The notes: generated from the letters alone by a model not told the origin. A stretch of DNA of 64,000 nt from Diphasiastrum complanatum (GCA_029204225.1 CM055103.1:45442880-45506879), one strand, 5' to 3'. Numbered from the stretch's first letter, positions 1 through 11,680 are shown. Program-made: numbers and translations.

Positions 1-5
1 TTTTT

Positions 6-639
6 TGTGAAATTTCACACATGAGGGAATGCCCTAAAGTGTGTGAATGATCTCCTAAGCAAGCTTATGCACAATGCTAGATTGAATTCCAAGATCTAGA
101 TAAAAAAAATAAGGCGTAGAGGCAAAGATAGATGCATATGTTGATAACCAGAGTACATACACTTGAAACAAAGTGATCCTTGAAAAAACTAAGTATAATT
201 AAGCTATTCTCCTACCAAGATTGACACCCTTGGCAGAGAGAGAATAGAGATAATTCAAAATTAGGTAGAGAGAGAAACAAGCAAATGTCACAATACAAAG
301 GTTTGACTCAAAAACTCAACATACATAATGATCATAAGGAGAAGTACATATAGAGTTTGTGGAGATCCCTCCTTGCATGCTATTGGACCGCTAATCATAG
401 CCTCTTAAATTCTATTCGACCCCTAATCATAGCCTCTTCAATTCTATTGTACCCCTAACGAAGATCTCTTGTTTCCTATTGGACCCCTTGACCAAGGCCT
501 ACTCTTTGACTTCATCACTCATAAAATTACATTATCACAAGTGTCAAAATCCTATTCATATGCCTCTCTAGCTCAAGATTGCATCATAGCTCACTTTTGG
601 CTCAATAGAGGCATTACATGTGGATTTTGCCAATTTGCC
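6..639 (-). repeat. 3' LTR, truncated
   Basis: This is homologous to 1820-2430 and begins with the palindrome TGTGAAATTTCACA. Homology stops near 639, where gag sequence begins, so about 180 bp of the LTR and all of pol were lost in one deletion. A minisatellite of roughly 33-bp units (core CCCCTAATCATAGCCTCTTC) lies at about 385-480. Confidence 0.8.
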
Positions 640-1075
640 ATTGATTTATAGATCCTCCAATACAAGCAAGCTCCCTATGAGTATCTTTCACTCTCAACAC
701 ATAATTAGTGGCACTCTCATCACTCTTTTGAGAACTTTGGAAGATTTGATTTCTAAGAGTGAGGAGCCTAGAGGTATTTTTGGCTTCATAAATAGCTTTG
801 AGAGTATCCCAAGCTTGTTTGGCCGAGTTGCAATCACCAATCTCTTTCAAAATCTCATTAGAGACATCAATCTTGATAAGGTGCAGAGCCATCCTAGCTC
901 TCTTCTTGTACGTTTGTACTTCTTGAAGGACTTGAGGCTCCTCCTCAATCCCAAGTACAATATCCATCACATCTTGGAGTGTTAGAATGGACTCCATCTT
1001 CAACTTCCAAATAGAATAATTGGAAGTGGAAAGCCTTTCACAAGGCTCCAATAGATAGAAACCCATTGAGGCCAT
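614..1075 (-). pseudogene. Copia gag N-terminal fragment
   Basis: The reading frame starts at an ATG (1075) and encodes the N-terminal part of a plant Copia gag: an MASMG start, SIWKLKMESIL, a DAWDTL-like segment (QAWDTLKAIYEA) and LTLRNQIFQ. Similar residues occur in the gag at 39684-40760. After about 145 codons the frame runs into LTR sequence and ends, so the zinc knuckle and everything downstream are missing. Gag normally forms the virus-like particle around the element RNA; this fragment is too short to do so alone. Confidence 0.85.
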
Positions 1076-1806
1076 GATCTTGTGAAGGCTTCTTGTGAAT
1101 TGGACAAAAAAGTGTTGCTCTCTCTCTTATTATAGGACTCAAAGAGGGTGTGCTACCAATTCCTATGCAAGATCTTGCAACAAATTGTGAGGAATTTCAC
1201 TAGCTCTACCAATCTCTACCAAACAAGATCAAAATCTCTTCAAATGATTGAGTATGGGCAAATTGAGGACCAAACACACTTAGCACGTGTGAAGTACACT
1301 TAGAAACCAAATTTGACTTGAATACAATGATTTTGTATGAAACAAATTGGCAAAGATCTCAAAACATTGCCTAAATCTCAAGTAGGCAGCATTGGCAAGC
1401 ATAGAAGTGTGATTTTTGATCAAACAAGCAGAAGAGAGTCATAAATAAAAGTGTCCAACCAGGTTGGGTGCCCTACCCACCTTGATTCAATTGACTATAA
1501 CTTTTGATTGGGAGATCCAATCACTATGAAGTCAATTGCTACACAAACTAGACTCAAATAGCTTTCAAACTAGCTATCAAGCATCAGATTTGGCTCACAT
1601 GATGAGACTGAATTTTGCTATCCTTCACACATGTCTGAGCAGGGAAATCCATACAATATCATAAATGTTTCAATCCTTATGATAATGAACCATTTTGATC
1701 AAGAAATGCTTGAGATAGCATGGGAGATGCAAACAAGTCTCTCTAGATCTAGATTTTCAACAAGTTTTTGGAACGTTGGATGAAACAAGCATCAAAGGCT
1801 TAGGTA
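1076..1806 (-). other. Leader (5' untranslated) region of the Copia element
   Basis: This stretch lies between gag and the primer binding site. It is similar to the leader at 40790-41138, including a CACGTGTGAA motif and the GCCCTACC tract. No coding frame was seen. Confidence 0.6.
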
Positions 1807-1819
1807 GGCTCTGATACCA
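1807..1819 (-). promoter_or_regulatory. Primer binding site, initiator tRNA-Met type
   Basis: The plus strand reads GGCTCTGATACCA, the reverse complement of TGGTATCAGAGCC, directly abutting the LTR end at 1820. This is where reverse transcription of the minus-strand transcript would be primed. Confidence 0.9.
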
Positions 1820-2606
1820 TGTGAAATTTCACATGTGTGGGGATTCTCTAAAGTTTGTGAATGATCTCCTAAGCAAGCTTATGCGCTTGTTGATGGATGC
1901 TAGATTGAATTCCAAGATCTAGATCAAAAAACTAAGGCATAGAGGCAAAGATAGATGCATATGTTGATAACCAAAGTACATACACTTGAAACAAAGTGAT
2001 CCTTGAAAAAACTAAGTAAAATTAAGCTCCTCTCCTTGGGTAGAGAGAGAGTAGAACTAATTCAAAATTGGGTAGAGAGAGAATGTTAAACAAGCAAATC
2101 TCACAATACAAAGGTTTGACTCAAAAACTTAACATACATAATGATCATAAGGATAAATACATATAGAGTTTGTGGAGATCCCTCCTTGCATGCTCTGGAC
2201 CCCTAATCATGGCCTCTTCAATTATACTCGACCCCTAATCATAGCCTCTTCAATTCTATTGGACCCCTTGACCAAGGCCGACTCTTTGACTTCATCACTC
2301 ATCAAATTACATTATCACAAGTGTCAAAACCCTATTCATATGCCTCTCCAGCTCGAGATTGCATCATAGCTCACTTTTGGCTCAATAGAGGCATTACATG
2401 TGGATTTTGCCAATTTGCAATCTATGCCAATTTTTGGCCCTATCACAACTCTACACAAAGAAGCTTGACATAAAAACTTTATGAAATTCCTAAAGCTATG
2501 ATAACCTATTTTACACATGTGGGAACATGCTCCACACATGTGAAATGTACTTCACAAACATAAAAGACATGAAATTGCCAAGCTAGATTTTTGTCAATTT
2601 TTCACA
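1820..2606 (-). repeat. 5' LTR of the Copia element
   Basis: The LTR runs from TGTGAAATTTCACA (a perfect 14-bp palindrome at the PBS side) to TTTTTCACA at 2606. It holds the same minisatellite as the left LTR, at about 2190-2275 with fewer units, and CACATGTG-type palindromes near 2515-2545. Confidence 0.8.
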
Positions 2607-2611
2607 TTTTT

Positions 2612-2940
2612 GACGGCATTTTCTATACTCAGAGGCATGTCCTGATTTTGTCAATCTTTTAGCCCATGTTGGGCCTATTAGTTAGAAAGGTGCCATTTTT
2701 TAGTGTGTTGACAGCCCATGCATGTTGGGGCTTTTAGTATATGTATAGTTTTCTCTTTGTAAACAATAACTTTTGTTGTGCCATCTTTGAGAGCTTGTGA
2801 GGAGTGGCTATGCTGATTGATTCTTGTGATATCTGTACTAGATTCTATAGGAATTTCAACTCATATCTCGAATACTAAGATGTAATTAAAGCACTAAAGT
2901 GCATCTATATATGACATGATGAGCAAACTAAGGAGTCCTA
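2612..2940. other. No gene recognised
   Basis: AT-rich sequence without a coding frame that I recognise. It may be the edge of another decayed element. Confidence 0.3.
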
Positions 2941-3645
2941 TTATCCATTTGAATGACACATGGACATCAATTGAAATGTGTTGTTTGATGACATAGATTT
3001 GTGAAAAGGATAAAAATAGCAAAGATCTATCTAAGATCCCTATTGAGGATGAAGTTGAGCAACCACGTCAAATTGCAAAAGAGAAGAAGTTGAAGGATGT
3101 GGTGCCCCTCCAATTGATAAATGAGATGGAGGAAAAATAACTGGTCTAGATAAAGAAAAATCGAGATTGCAGGTAGGAAGCGCAAGGGGGAAGATATACC
3201 TTGGAATACCTCCTCATCTTGTAGTGATGCACCTCAACATAAGCTAACAGATGACATAGTCTAGCGAAAAGAGAGAGCTACATCAATCCACATGAGAAAG
3301 GAGAAAGCTTGAGAGATTCTAATTAAATATCATGTTTATGAGTAACATTATTCAGTCCAAATAATGCATAAAGAAGCCAAATATGATGAGATCTAGAAAT
3401 GCAAGAGGAGATAGACTCCATCAAGCATCATGAAACATGGGAGATAGTTAATTTTTTGAGGGTAATAAGAACATTGGCAACAAATGGGTGCTCAAGACCA
3501 AACAAAAGAGGAGACGTCATGAATGGGCATGCACAAAGTAAGGACATGGACTATGATGAGGCAATTGCTATCGTAGCTTAGAGGAATACCCTTAATATGA
3601 TAATTGCATTGGTAGCTATGTTTGGATGGAGCCTGTATCAAATGT
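2941..3645 (+). pseudogene. Copia reverse transcriptase, N-terminal remnant
   Basis: The sequence near 3398-3450 encodes MQEEIDSIKHHETWEIVN, the usual start of a plant Copia RT domain. Around 3588-3642 the same strand encodes NTLNMIIALVAMFGWSLYQ, the segment that normally precedes the first catalytic aspartate (QMDV). Frameshifts and stops separate the parts. The region upstream of 3398 is a probable integrase-RT linker but is poorly preserved. Homology breaks off at about 3641 and resumes at 4671. Confidence 0.8.
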
Positions 3646-4670
3646 TAGAACATTAATTCCACTTCAAATCCCATTCAATCCATTTGCCTGTGTATATGTT
3701 ACCAGCTATTCCTTTCAGGTATCCACAACAGAGTCTTAGATATGGTTATTTACTCAAGAATCTGATGCAAATGAAGAACTTGCAGAAATACATGCAAGTT
3801 TGAGACAGGTTCATCTACACTACACAAAATCAACCGAATCAGTCAAAGGAATGCCAAAGAATCACCACTCCGAGAATCAAATCCTTCAATAGTCAATGAT
3901 CCTTTGATAGTCGACAATTCCTCGACTCAACAATCCTTTGATAGTTGACAGTCAACATTGTCAACTCGACACTATTTGGAAGATGCTCGAACTTAATGGC
4001 TACAACTCAAGTCTCAAGGACTATTATTACTACTAGTGAACGGGACTTCATGCCCGCTTCACTATATGAACAACCTAAAGATTGACGTATAATAGACTAA
4101 CTGTGTTGTGTATATATATAAAGTTAGATGCACAAATACATATACAAGGAGCCTAGATGTATTGATCTATCAGATCACATGTATCGCAACAGTAATGTAT
4201 TTGTTGAGATGCCTACCACTATCGTCCAGTTCTAAGTTGTTCTTCTAGGCCTATAAATTGATAAGTAGATTTTCTTCCAAAAATCTCATGAACATTCGCA
4301 CAACTTTAATATACTATGTGCTCTTCAATTACTATGTGATTATTTGAATGATTATTGTTATTTCTGCTTTTGATTGTGAATCAAATACTCCTTATTCTCC
4401 TTGTGTGTCTCATCAATTGAGTTGAAGTGCAGAATCATGATTAGAATCATGATTGTCCTTGATGCCTTTGAAATATGTACCTATGGTTGTCTAAGACAAC
4501 TGCTGACTCATTGATTAATCGATTGGTTCTATTGTGATAGATGATTCTAAACATGGTGCTCTTTTATTATGGATCTAGAGTAGTGCCAATCTAACATGAT
4601 AGTCTAATAGTATCGTCCGACGCTTCGGACTATTGCCCATCATGAACTTCCGTGTTTCACACCTTCCAAT
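3641..4670. mobile_element. About 1.03-kb insertion inside Copia RT (possible solo LTR)
   Basis: RT homology stops at TATCA (3636-3640) and restarts at TATCAGATGGAC (4670 onward), so the block between is foreign. It contains a TATA-like stretch (TGTATATATATAAAG, near 4108-4122) and no long frame. The flanks share ATCA(A/G)ATG. I could not define matching TG...CA ends with a 5-bp duplication, so solo LTR is only one possibility. Confidence 0.5.
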
Positions 4671-5410
4671 ATCAGATGGACCTAAAATCAAGGTTTTTGA
4701 ATGGGGACCTTGAATGGGGACCTTGAAGAGGCGGTTTTAATGTAGTAGCCAAGTAGATTCATTGTGACAAGCACAGAGGACAACATATGTAAGTTGAAGA
4801 TGGCCTTATATGGGTTAAAACAAGTGTCTTGTGCTTGGTATAGTTACTTTGATGAGTCTGTGTTCTCTAGGAGCTTGGTACACGTTTCTTTAGATTCCAA
4901 TCTTTATTATTTTTGCCCTCTAGAATCACTCTAGTTGTACTATACATAGATTATTTTGTGATTGCAAATAATGTTGTGGAGCTGATTAGGGCAATAAAGA
5001 TAGATTTGTCTACTAGCTTTGACATGATAGGTTTAGGTCTTATGCACTACTACCTTGGGATAGAGCTTTGGCAAAATATTGATGCTATTGCACTCATGCA
5101 AATGAAGTTTGTGAATGGAATTCCTAAGTGTTTTAGGATGAGTGATAGCAAACCAATCTCTACACCAAATGAAGTTGATAAAAAGTTGCCTAGTGAGGAT
5201 GAGAGTGATCTAGTGGATGCAACATTATTTCTTCAACTAGTTTCATGCTTCACTTATCTAATTACCACATGACGTGACATTAGTTATGTTGTTAGCCTAA
5301 TTAGTCAATTTATGACAATACCTAGGTAGGTGCATTGGAAAGCTAAGAAGAAGATTATTTATGATGTTAAGGGCACAACAACTTATGGCTTGAGATTTGA
5401 GAGACAACAC
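4671..5410 (+). pseudogene. Copia reverse transcriptase C-terminal and RNase H start, decayed
   Basis: This continues the RT remnant. A QMD-like segment with FLNGDL is at 4672-4720. The open stretch 4913-5272 carries VLYIDYFVI, where the family has YVDD, followed by LGLMHYYLGIE and STPNEVDKKL, the standard end of Copia RT. Around 5281-5360 the frame encodes ISYVVSLISQFM, the RT-RNase H junction. The active-site change (second Asp to Tyr), frameshifts and stops make it inactive. Confidence 0.85.
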
Positions 5411-6781
5411 TTTTGCCTCTTGCTTTTTGACGAAATTTTCAGCCTTTAGAAAGCTAAAAATTTGTACTTTCAAAAATCTGATTTTTGAGTATTTTAAGCA
5501 AAGAAACCAAAAATTTTAGAAAGCTTGGAAGAATTAACATGTTGAATATTTCTTGGTATGTTTTTTGTATAATTCGAATGCAGTTTCACTTTCAATTTGA
5601 CAGTTTTGTATTTGTGCTTTCAAATTTATGAGCCATGATTGTTTCCCATTTTTTATGGCCATTAAGTAGGCTGTCTTTTTGGCGTAAAAAGGAAAATACG
5701 GTGTGCAAACTATTGTCTCAATTCTTTAAGTGCTGCTAACCGTATGTTAACAATTGTATGTTAACGTTTGAGCCTAGAATCTAAGCAAAAGCTGTCATTT
5801 GGCTAATTAAACTCTCAATAAGCATAGCATTAGTAGCAGGTGTGGCAGATTATTGTGTAAAAACATGATGCTTAATAATCCGGAATGCGTCATCACTGAA
5901 AAACAGAAATATCGTGAAGGTCACCTTTCAAGTGCCCTTCATCCAATCTCCATAAAAGACGTTGATGTCTCTGCTGAATTCCAAACAATTCTTTAAATAG
6001 ATTTTCTTAATGTTTTCTGACAATTTTTCATTCGCAGGCAGCCCGTCCAACTGCATCATCTTGCAGCTACCGACACTACACCTGCCCAATTCTGGAAACC
6101 TGTCTGCCGATCTTTCTTCAATCCTGTTTCACTGCAACGCCACCTAATCTCGTCAGTGACACAATGATCAAGCAAGGTTCAGGTTTTTATGTATACATTC
6201 ACCAGAATTTACAAGGCAGAGATGGAAGAGGTGCCCGTCATGACAAATTAAAGGGCTCGCCGGGCTCGCCCTTGCAATTTGTTCAGGCCCGTTATATAAT
6301 ACTTTCAAGGTTCTATTCACTTTTTTCTGTAACCTAAAAAAGTGAATCAACTAGAAACTAAAGAACAACCTGTAAGACATTAAATTTCCTGCAAAAGCTT
6401 TTTTGTTTAAATTCAGATTGTGTTTTTATGTGTTTTTCAGATTGTGTTTATGCCAAGAATTCATGGAAAAGTCACAGAACATAGCTGTGCTGAATTAAAT
6501 AAAAGAAAGTTTTGTTGTAGAAGGTGGTTGGAAAACTGCCAGAACGTAGAACTACCCTGCTACAGCCGCTATCAACCTTCTTTTACTGATTGCTAAGCTT
6601 TACTAAAGCTTTTGATTAATCAAAACTTGGTAAACCTTCAGATAATCTAAAGAGTTGTAAAAAAACCCTGAAACCTACAAGAAGGAAGTTCTAAAAACAA
6701 GTAACCCTCCAAGCAGACCTGCAAAAGAAATGTGGTAACTTTTTTTTGGCAGTACTAGAGGCGCACTACAGGGTGCAGGCG

Positions 6782-6783
<2 letters not shown>
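5411..6783. other. No gene recognised
   Basis: Low-complexity, AT-rich sequence with only short frames. I see no domain, RNA gene or clear repeat boundary. Confidence 0.3.

Positions 6784-6848
<65 letters not shown>
6784..6848. repeat. Compound microsatellite (CT)17 (AC)15
   Basis: A perfect CT run at 6784-6818 passes directly into a perfect AC run at 6819-6848. Confidence 0.98.
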
Positions 6849-6850
<2 letters not shown>

Positions 6851-7437
6851 GCTACATGTTTTTGGTTGACCTGCAGGGATCAACGCGAAGGAGGCCCTAG
6901 GCTCGAGCTAGCTGATCAGCTATCAGGGAGGCCCAAGCTGGCATGGAGAGATGATTATTTTTTCTTTTTTCGTAATGCAATTCTAATGGCCATAATCAGT
7001 TACTTGTTTCCTTGTTTCCGATATTTTTAAGGTAGTTGTTTAGTGGTAAACTGATTTGTTGTATTGAATTGTCATGTGCCATACCTCTCAATCCAAGCCA
7101 AGGAAGCTAGGGAATGAATGGCAACCACCACACCTATGTTGAAGAGAACCAAAGATTAGCGATTGAACCACAAGCCACCACACGGCTCATATCAAAGTGA
7201 AGCTCAAAAGGAGATGAATTCTAATGGAAGATTAAGAGTACATGGATTCATGTGATGGGGCACATGAGACCTAACAAGATCAAGATCCTAAGGCTCAAAT
7301 TCACAAAGGAGGAAGAGGAGATGGAGATCCAAGTTATCTCATTGCAAATGAGCCAAAAGGTTCCAAAAGTGATGTCTATTGTCTACTTATAGACACATGC
7401 TTTAGCTTAACTAAACATAACTATCATGAGAGATAGC
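6849..7437. other. Pre-insertion flank, no gene recognised
   Basis: Unique-looking sequence up to the target site of the LTR element that starts at 7438. No recognisable coding frame. Confidence 0.3.
7433..7437. repeat. Target-site duplication ATAGC (left)
   Basis: ATAGC directly precedes the TGTGAAA start of the left LTR and recurs at 13144-13148. Confidence 0.93.
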
Positions 7438-8302
7438 TGTGAAATTTCAGAGAAATAAAGACCAAGAATGGATCTACATCAGATCCTCAAGAGGTTTTGG
7501 AAGCTAGATTACATGATCTACTAATCAACCAATGATTAGATCTAGAATTAGATCAATTCCCCATCAAAAATCTAGCAAGAACAACAAGCAAATGATTAAA
7601 CTTGAGACCTACTGCCTTCACACGTGTGAAGAACAGTACCTGTACGGAATTACAGCAGAGAGTGAAGTACACAAGTGTTAGAAAGCAATAGAACCATAAA
7701 ATCACAACACAAATATGAGAATACTCAAGATATGCCTCCAAAACCAAGATCTTGCCTCATTGATTTCTCAAAGTGGATCCATCATGGATTAAATACAAAA
7801 ATCATCATACTCTCTCTCTAAGACACTTCCAGCACGTGTGAGACAGGTCATAGTGCTTATCCATATCCACTTTGGCTAAGATTCCATTAATTTGCCACAT
7901 CATCATTGGTGGCTAGTGTTGACCTTCTAGATTCCTACAAATTAGGAGATAGGTCCTACAATCTAGGAGATTTGACTTTTGACATGTATGAAATCTATAT
8001 ACAATGGATCTGAACTTTCTATATGATATTTCACACGTGGGAGACCACTCCTACCCATGTGATATAGCATTTTCTACCACTAGAATGGTGCCAAGTGTCA
8101 TAATACTACTAAACTAGTTTTTGGCCAATTTAGCCACTAGTTTCCAATTTAAATGATATGTACAACATTTATGATCTATCTAAATGACTTAGGCATAGAT
8201 TTCACACGTGGGAACAGGCTCCACACATGTCTAATGATGATAGGTACAAGTCATTATGGTATTTACAAGATTTAACCAAGTTAGCTTTTGCCAATTTTAA
8301 CA
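7438..8302 (-). repeat. 3' LTR, 865 bp
   Basis: It begins TGTGAAATTTCAG and ends TTTTAACA on the plus strand. It contains the 16-bp palindrome CTTCACACGTGTGAAG at 7616-7631 and further CACGTG copies near 7834 and 8035. Confidence 0.95.
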
Positions 8303-8311
8303 CTCCTCCTC
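8303..8311 (-). promoter_or_regulatory. Polypurine tract
   Basis: The minus strand reads GAGGAGGAG directly before the 3' LTR, the expected place for plus-strand priming. Confidence 0.8.
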
Positions 8312-8419
8312 AAAACTAACTTGATACATCTATGGTACATCTATTTACAACACTTAAGGCTGATCATTGCAGGTTCATAGGTGTGAAGATCAGCCAATGA
8401 GTTTGATGAAGATCCAAGA

Positions 8420-10258
8420 TCACCATATCCATGATAGTGCCTCCTTGATGTTGACTTCTTTGATGAACTTGAGAGCTTTGCACCACTTGATCACTTTTTC
8501 CATTGATTTGTTCCATCCTTGAAACATATGGTTGATCCAAAAGCTCAAAAATAGCTGAAATTCCATGAGAAAATAAAGAGTCCTTCTTGACTCATAAGGA
8601 TCACAAAGATCCAACATCATGTTACCAAGATCTCGAGAATTTGGCTCATCAACATTGGCAAGACTATGCATGCTATAATAACCAAGAGTTCGCATCATAT
8701 CTTCATGCTTGATTTCCATTCTAATCTCAGATCTAATGAGGCTAAATACTTTATTATGGAGATAAGTGTCCTTAGAGGATGATTCACTTACTCTCATAAA
8801 GAGTTTACAATTTGCCTCAATACATGAAAAAAGACAAATTTTCATACTATGAATGAGCAAATCACTCTTGCTCTTGCAAGATTCAAGAGCATACATTTGA
8901 TGAAATAACCATTTGCTTTCTAATTGATCTAAAATCAATTTGAAATCATTAAGAACATCAACTATGTTCTCAAGAGAGACACCATACTCAACTAGTATTG
9001 CTTTACTCCAACTTTGAGTTGCAAAAGTCTCACCAAAGCAAATTGATTCACCAAATGACATATGAGAAGAAAGCATAAGATCTATACCACTTGAAATGTG
9101 CTCCTCTTTCCCTTGAAATGTGAGCCATATGAGCTCAACCATGTCTCTTGATATTCTTCTTGGAATCATAACTTGAGAAGGACTCTCCTCCTCAATCCTT
9201 GGCACACTTGAACCTTGAGATGACTCCTTAAGATCAACTTCTTGGTGCTCCTCCTTGATGAAAATCCGAGACCTCCATGTCTCATAATGATCACAATAAA
9301 CATGACCATACATTGTGCACTTTCTATGATCAACAATATTACTTATGCTAGAACCATAAGTCCAAAAATCACCACAACTTGACATGATTTTTCTAATATT
9401 GAAATCAAGAACTATTTCCATCTCAATAAGGCTAACTACTTGCTTATGGATATAAGTGTCCACTTTGGATGCTTCACTTATTCTCATAAGAAGTTTACAA
9501 CTTGCCTTTAAAATTGAAAATTTACAACTTTCAACATTATGAATGAACACATCATTCTTGATCTTATTGAAACCAAAAGAAAATACATCATGAAGACATT
9601 TCCATTTCCTTGTCTTTATACTCAATGTAAGTTTACAAGGAAAACATGCTTTGCTATCTATTAAGGCATCACACTCAACTAGTATTGCCTTAATCCACAT
9701 TTGAGATACAAAAATCTCTTCAAAGCAAAATAGTTCTTCAAAAGATGTCATGAGAGCATAAATGGAACTATTTTCATTTTGTGATTGCTCCTCCTTAATT
9801 TTGCTTGGTTTCTCTTGGATCATAACAATAACTTTGAACTTATCCAAAGTTCCAAACAAAATGCTTTCCAAGAACATGAAATAAATCCAAGTGACATTCA
9901 TGAAAGAAACATCTTTCTTTGCATCTTGAACCAAACAATGCACTTCCAAATGAAAAACTTCTAGAGGTTTGAAATGTGTGGTGATGGATTTTTGAAGACA
10001 ACTCTTGTAAGTCCTTGTGAGACTCCAAGCCTCATGCATCTTTCCACAAAGGAAACACATTTCCTTAGATTTGTCCTTCTTGCCTTTGCATTTTGCACTT
10101 GAATCTCCATCCTTCACCTCGGCCCCCTTGCTTTGGTTCTCCTTGGATGGATTGGTCTTCATTTTGTAGCATCTTGAGACAAAATGATCTCTCTTGCCAC
10201 AAAGGTTGCATTTAGGATCCTTACTTGCCTCCAATAGGTTGCCACCTATTGATGCCAT
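8420..10258 (-). CDS. Gag-derived zinc-knuckle protein with duplicated module, unknown function
   Basis: The only long ORF of the young LTR element, in its sense orientation and just before the 3' LTR: 612 codons without a break. I start it at the ATG at 10258 because MASIGGNLLEA matches the gag start of the related element (MASMGFYLLEP); an open stretch upstream lacks an ATG in a better context. Residues 17-30 form a CCHC zinc knuckle (C-x2-C-x4-H-x4-C); a second Cys cluster at 68-74 is incomplete. The usual gag core between start and knuckle is missing. The rest matches no family I know. It contains two related modules, about residues 165-335 and 395-565, offset by 230, with anchors such as WIKAILVE/WSKAILVE and CKLLMRISEAS/CKLFMRVSESS. 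It may be a novel gag or RNA-binding protein, or captured host sequence. Confidence 0.75.
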   Translation of the reverse strand: MASIGGNLLEASKDPKCNLCGKRDHFVSRCYKMKTNPSKENQSKGAEVKDGDSSAKCKGKKDKSKEMCFLCGKMHEAWSLTRTYKSCLQKSITTHFKPLEVFHLEVHCLVQDAKKDVSFMNVTWIYFMFLESILFGTLDKFKVIVMIQEKPSKIKEEQSQNENSSIYALMTSFEELFCFEEIFVSQMWIKAILVECDALIDSKACFPCKLTLSIKTRKWKCLHDVFSFGFNKIKNDVFIHNVESCKFSILKASCKLLMRISEASKVDTYIHKQVVSLIEMEIVLDFNIRKIMSSCGDFWTYGSSISNIVDHRKCTMYGHVYCDHYETWRSRIFIKEEHQEVDLKESSQGSSVPRIEEESPSQVMIPRRISRDMVELIWLTFQGKEEHISSGIDLMLSSHMSFGESICFGETFATQSWSKAILVEYGVSLENIVDVLNDFKLILDQLESKWLFHQMYALESCKSKSDLLIHSMKICLFSCIEANCKLFMRVSESSSKDTYLHNKVFSLIRSEIRMEIKHEDMMRTLGYYSMHSLANVDEPNSRDLGNMMLDLCDPYESRRTLYFLMEFQLFLSFWINHMFQGWNKSMEKVIKWCKALKFIKEVNIKEALSWIW

Positions 10259-10438
10259 GATGAGGAAGTAAAACTTTGTGATATGACTTTTCAAAATGTA
10301 ATTTGTGACTCTCAAGAAACTAGATTTGAACACATTCAACAATCTAGAAGGATCTACACAAGACAAATTTTGAATCATATCTCTTTTCAACCTAGTCAAT
10401 TGGAAACTAATTTTTGCTTTGATCACTAAGACCAAAGC

Positions 10439-11680
10439 ACTCTATCAAATCACAAAAATCAGATTCAAACACCCCTATTGGACTCAACAAACACCAATGA
10501 CTCTTTCTTTTGAGAGTTGGAATGGATTTGAAAAGATTTGACTCCTAGATTTTTCTTTTCTCTTGACTAGTTCACTCAACTTTTGATATTCTTGAACAAA
10601 GGATGGGTTTTGTTTCAAATACTTGAAAATCAAACTCAATCACTTCTTTTGGACTCACTCTTGACCCAAATAATCTCACTCTTAAGATTTTGATTGAATT
10701 TGATTTGATTCGACAACAAATTAAACCACTAACTTTCACAAAAAAAAAATGATCTACACTAGATCACATAAACTTGACATGTATACTTGATTCAAACACA
10801 CAAAGATCAGATCCAATCACGCCTTTTGGAATCCTCTTGACCCAAATAATCTCACTCTTGAGATTTGGAATGGACATGAAATGGTTTGATAACAATCTAT
10901 GTCAATAATTTTTCACCAAGCTTAAAAATTAGACATCTAGAGATTCACAAAGATCCCAACCATGTATGAACACTCAAATATGGACTCCTCCTTGTTCTAT
11001 ACTCCCAATGGGATCACAACTTGACCCTCACCCTCTCACAAAGAAAGTTGAATTAGAACTTATTTGAGTTTCATACATACAATGTCAAATTGTGCTCAAA
11101 AATTGAATTCATTCACCCCTATTGGACTCCACCAAGTACCAATGACTCTACCTCTTTAGAGTTGGAATGAAATTCAAAAATGTGATACTTCTCTCTCACT
11201 AAGATATGTGCTTACAAAGAGCTAATGCCACTTAGCAAGATTTGATCACAATGAAGGAGACAATTTTTCCACCAAAGTCAAGAAATGAGTTACTAGAACT
11301 TGCCCTCTACAAAGGAAGGAACTCTTAGGATTTTTGGATCAAACACTACACATGTGACTTACACACCTCTATGACTCTCTTTCAAGCCAAACAAAACTCA
11401 ACTCTTTGAGTAGGAGTGGAACAATGTGACTTAGATCTCAAAAATCACTTCTAGAACTCTCCAACAATGCTTATCACTTGTATTGGTAGATTTTGCCTTT
11501 ATGAGTGTTTGTGCTCTAGAAATTCACTTAAGATTTCACTTGGAGGACTTATCCAAGGCTGACTTCTAGCACTTAGATGCTTCTAGTCTCAACCCTTTCA
11601 CTCTTGAACACATCTAGAGTGAAGATACAATGGATTTCAATCTCTTCCCTTGCAAATCACTCCTTAATCTATGGTTTTTG
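10439..11680 (-). repeat. Degenerate tandem repeats in the element leader
   Basis: A block with the theme CACNCCTNTTGGACTC, then AATCTCACTCTTGAGATTTGGAATGGA, recurs at about 10471, 10637, 10814, 11110 and, weaker, 11370. The units are unequal and diverged. The region lies between PBS and ORF and carries no long frame. Confidence 0.65.

Larger units (their letters stand above)
6..2606 (-). mobile_element. Copia-type LTR retrotransposon, internally deleted
   Basis: Two direct repeats, 6-639 and 1820-2606, flank a short internal region. Next to the right repeat lies the reverse complement of the initiator-tRNA-Met primer site (TGGTATCAGAGCC), so the element reads on the minus strand. Flanks 1-5 and 2607-2611 are both TTTTT, fitting a 5-bp target duplication. 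Only the first part of gag survives; protease, integrase, RT and RNase H are absent. The LTRs differ by many substitutions and indels, so the insertion is old. Gag and leader resemble the element at 38655-41138. The T-run duplication is weak evidence by itself, but the other landmarks agree. Confidence 0.85.

Noticed and set aside
6746-7030. 94-codon frame over the CT/AC microsatellite
   Set aside because: Its composition is dictated by the repeat; nothing is conserved.
7553-7747. 64-codon ORF present identically in both LTRs (also 12394-12588)
   Set aside because: It lies in LTR sequence and is duplicated simply because the LTRs are identical; no ATG-based gene is supported.
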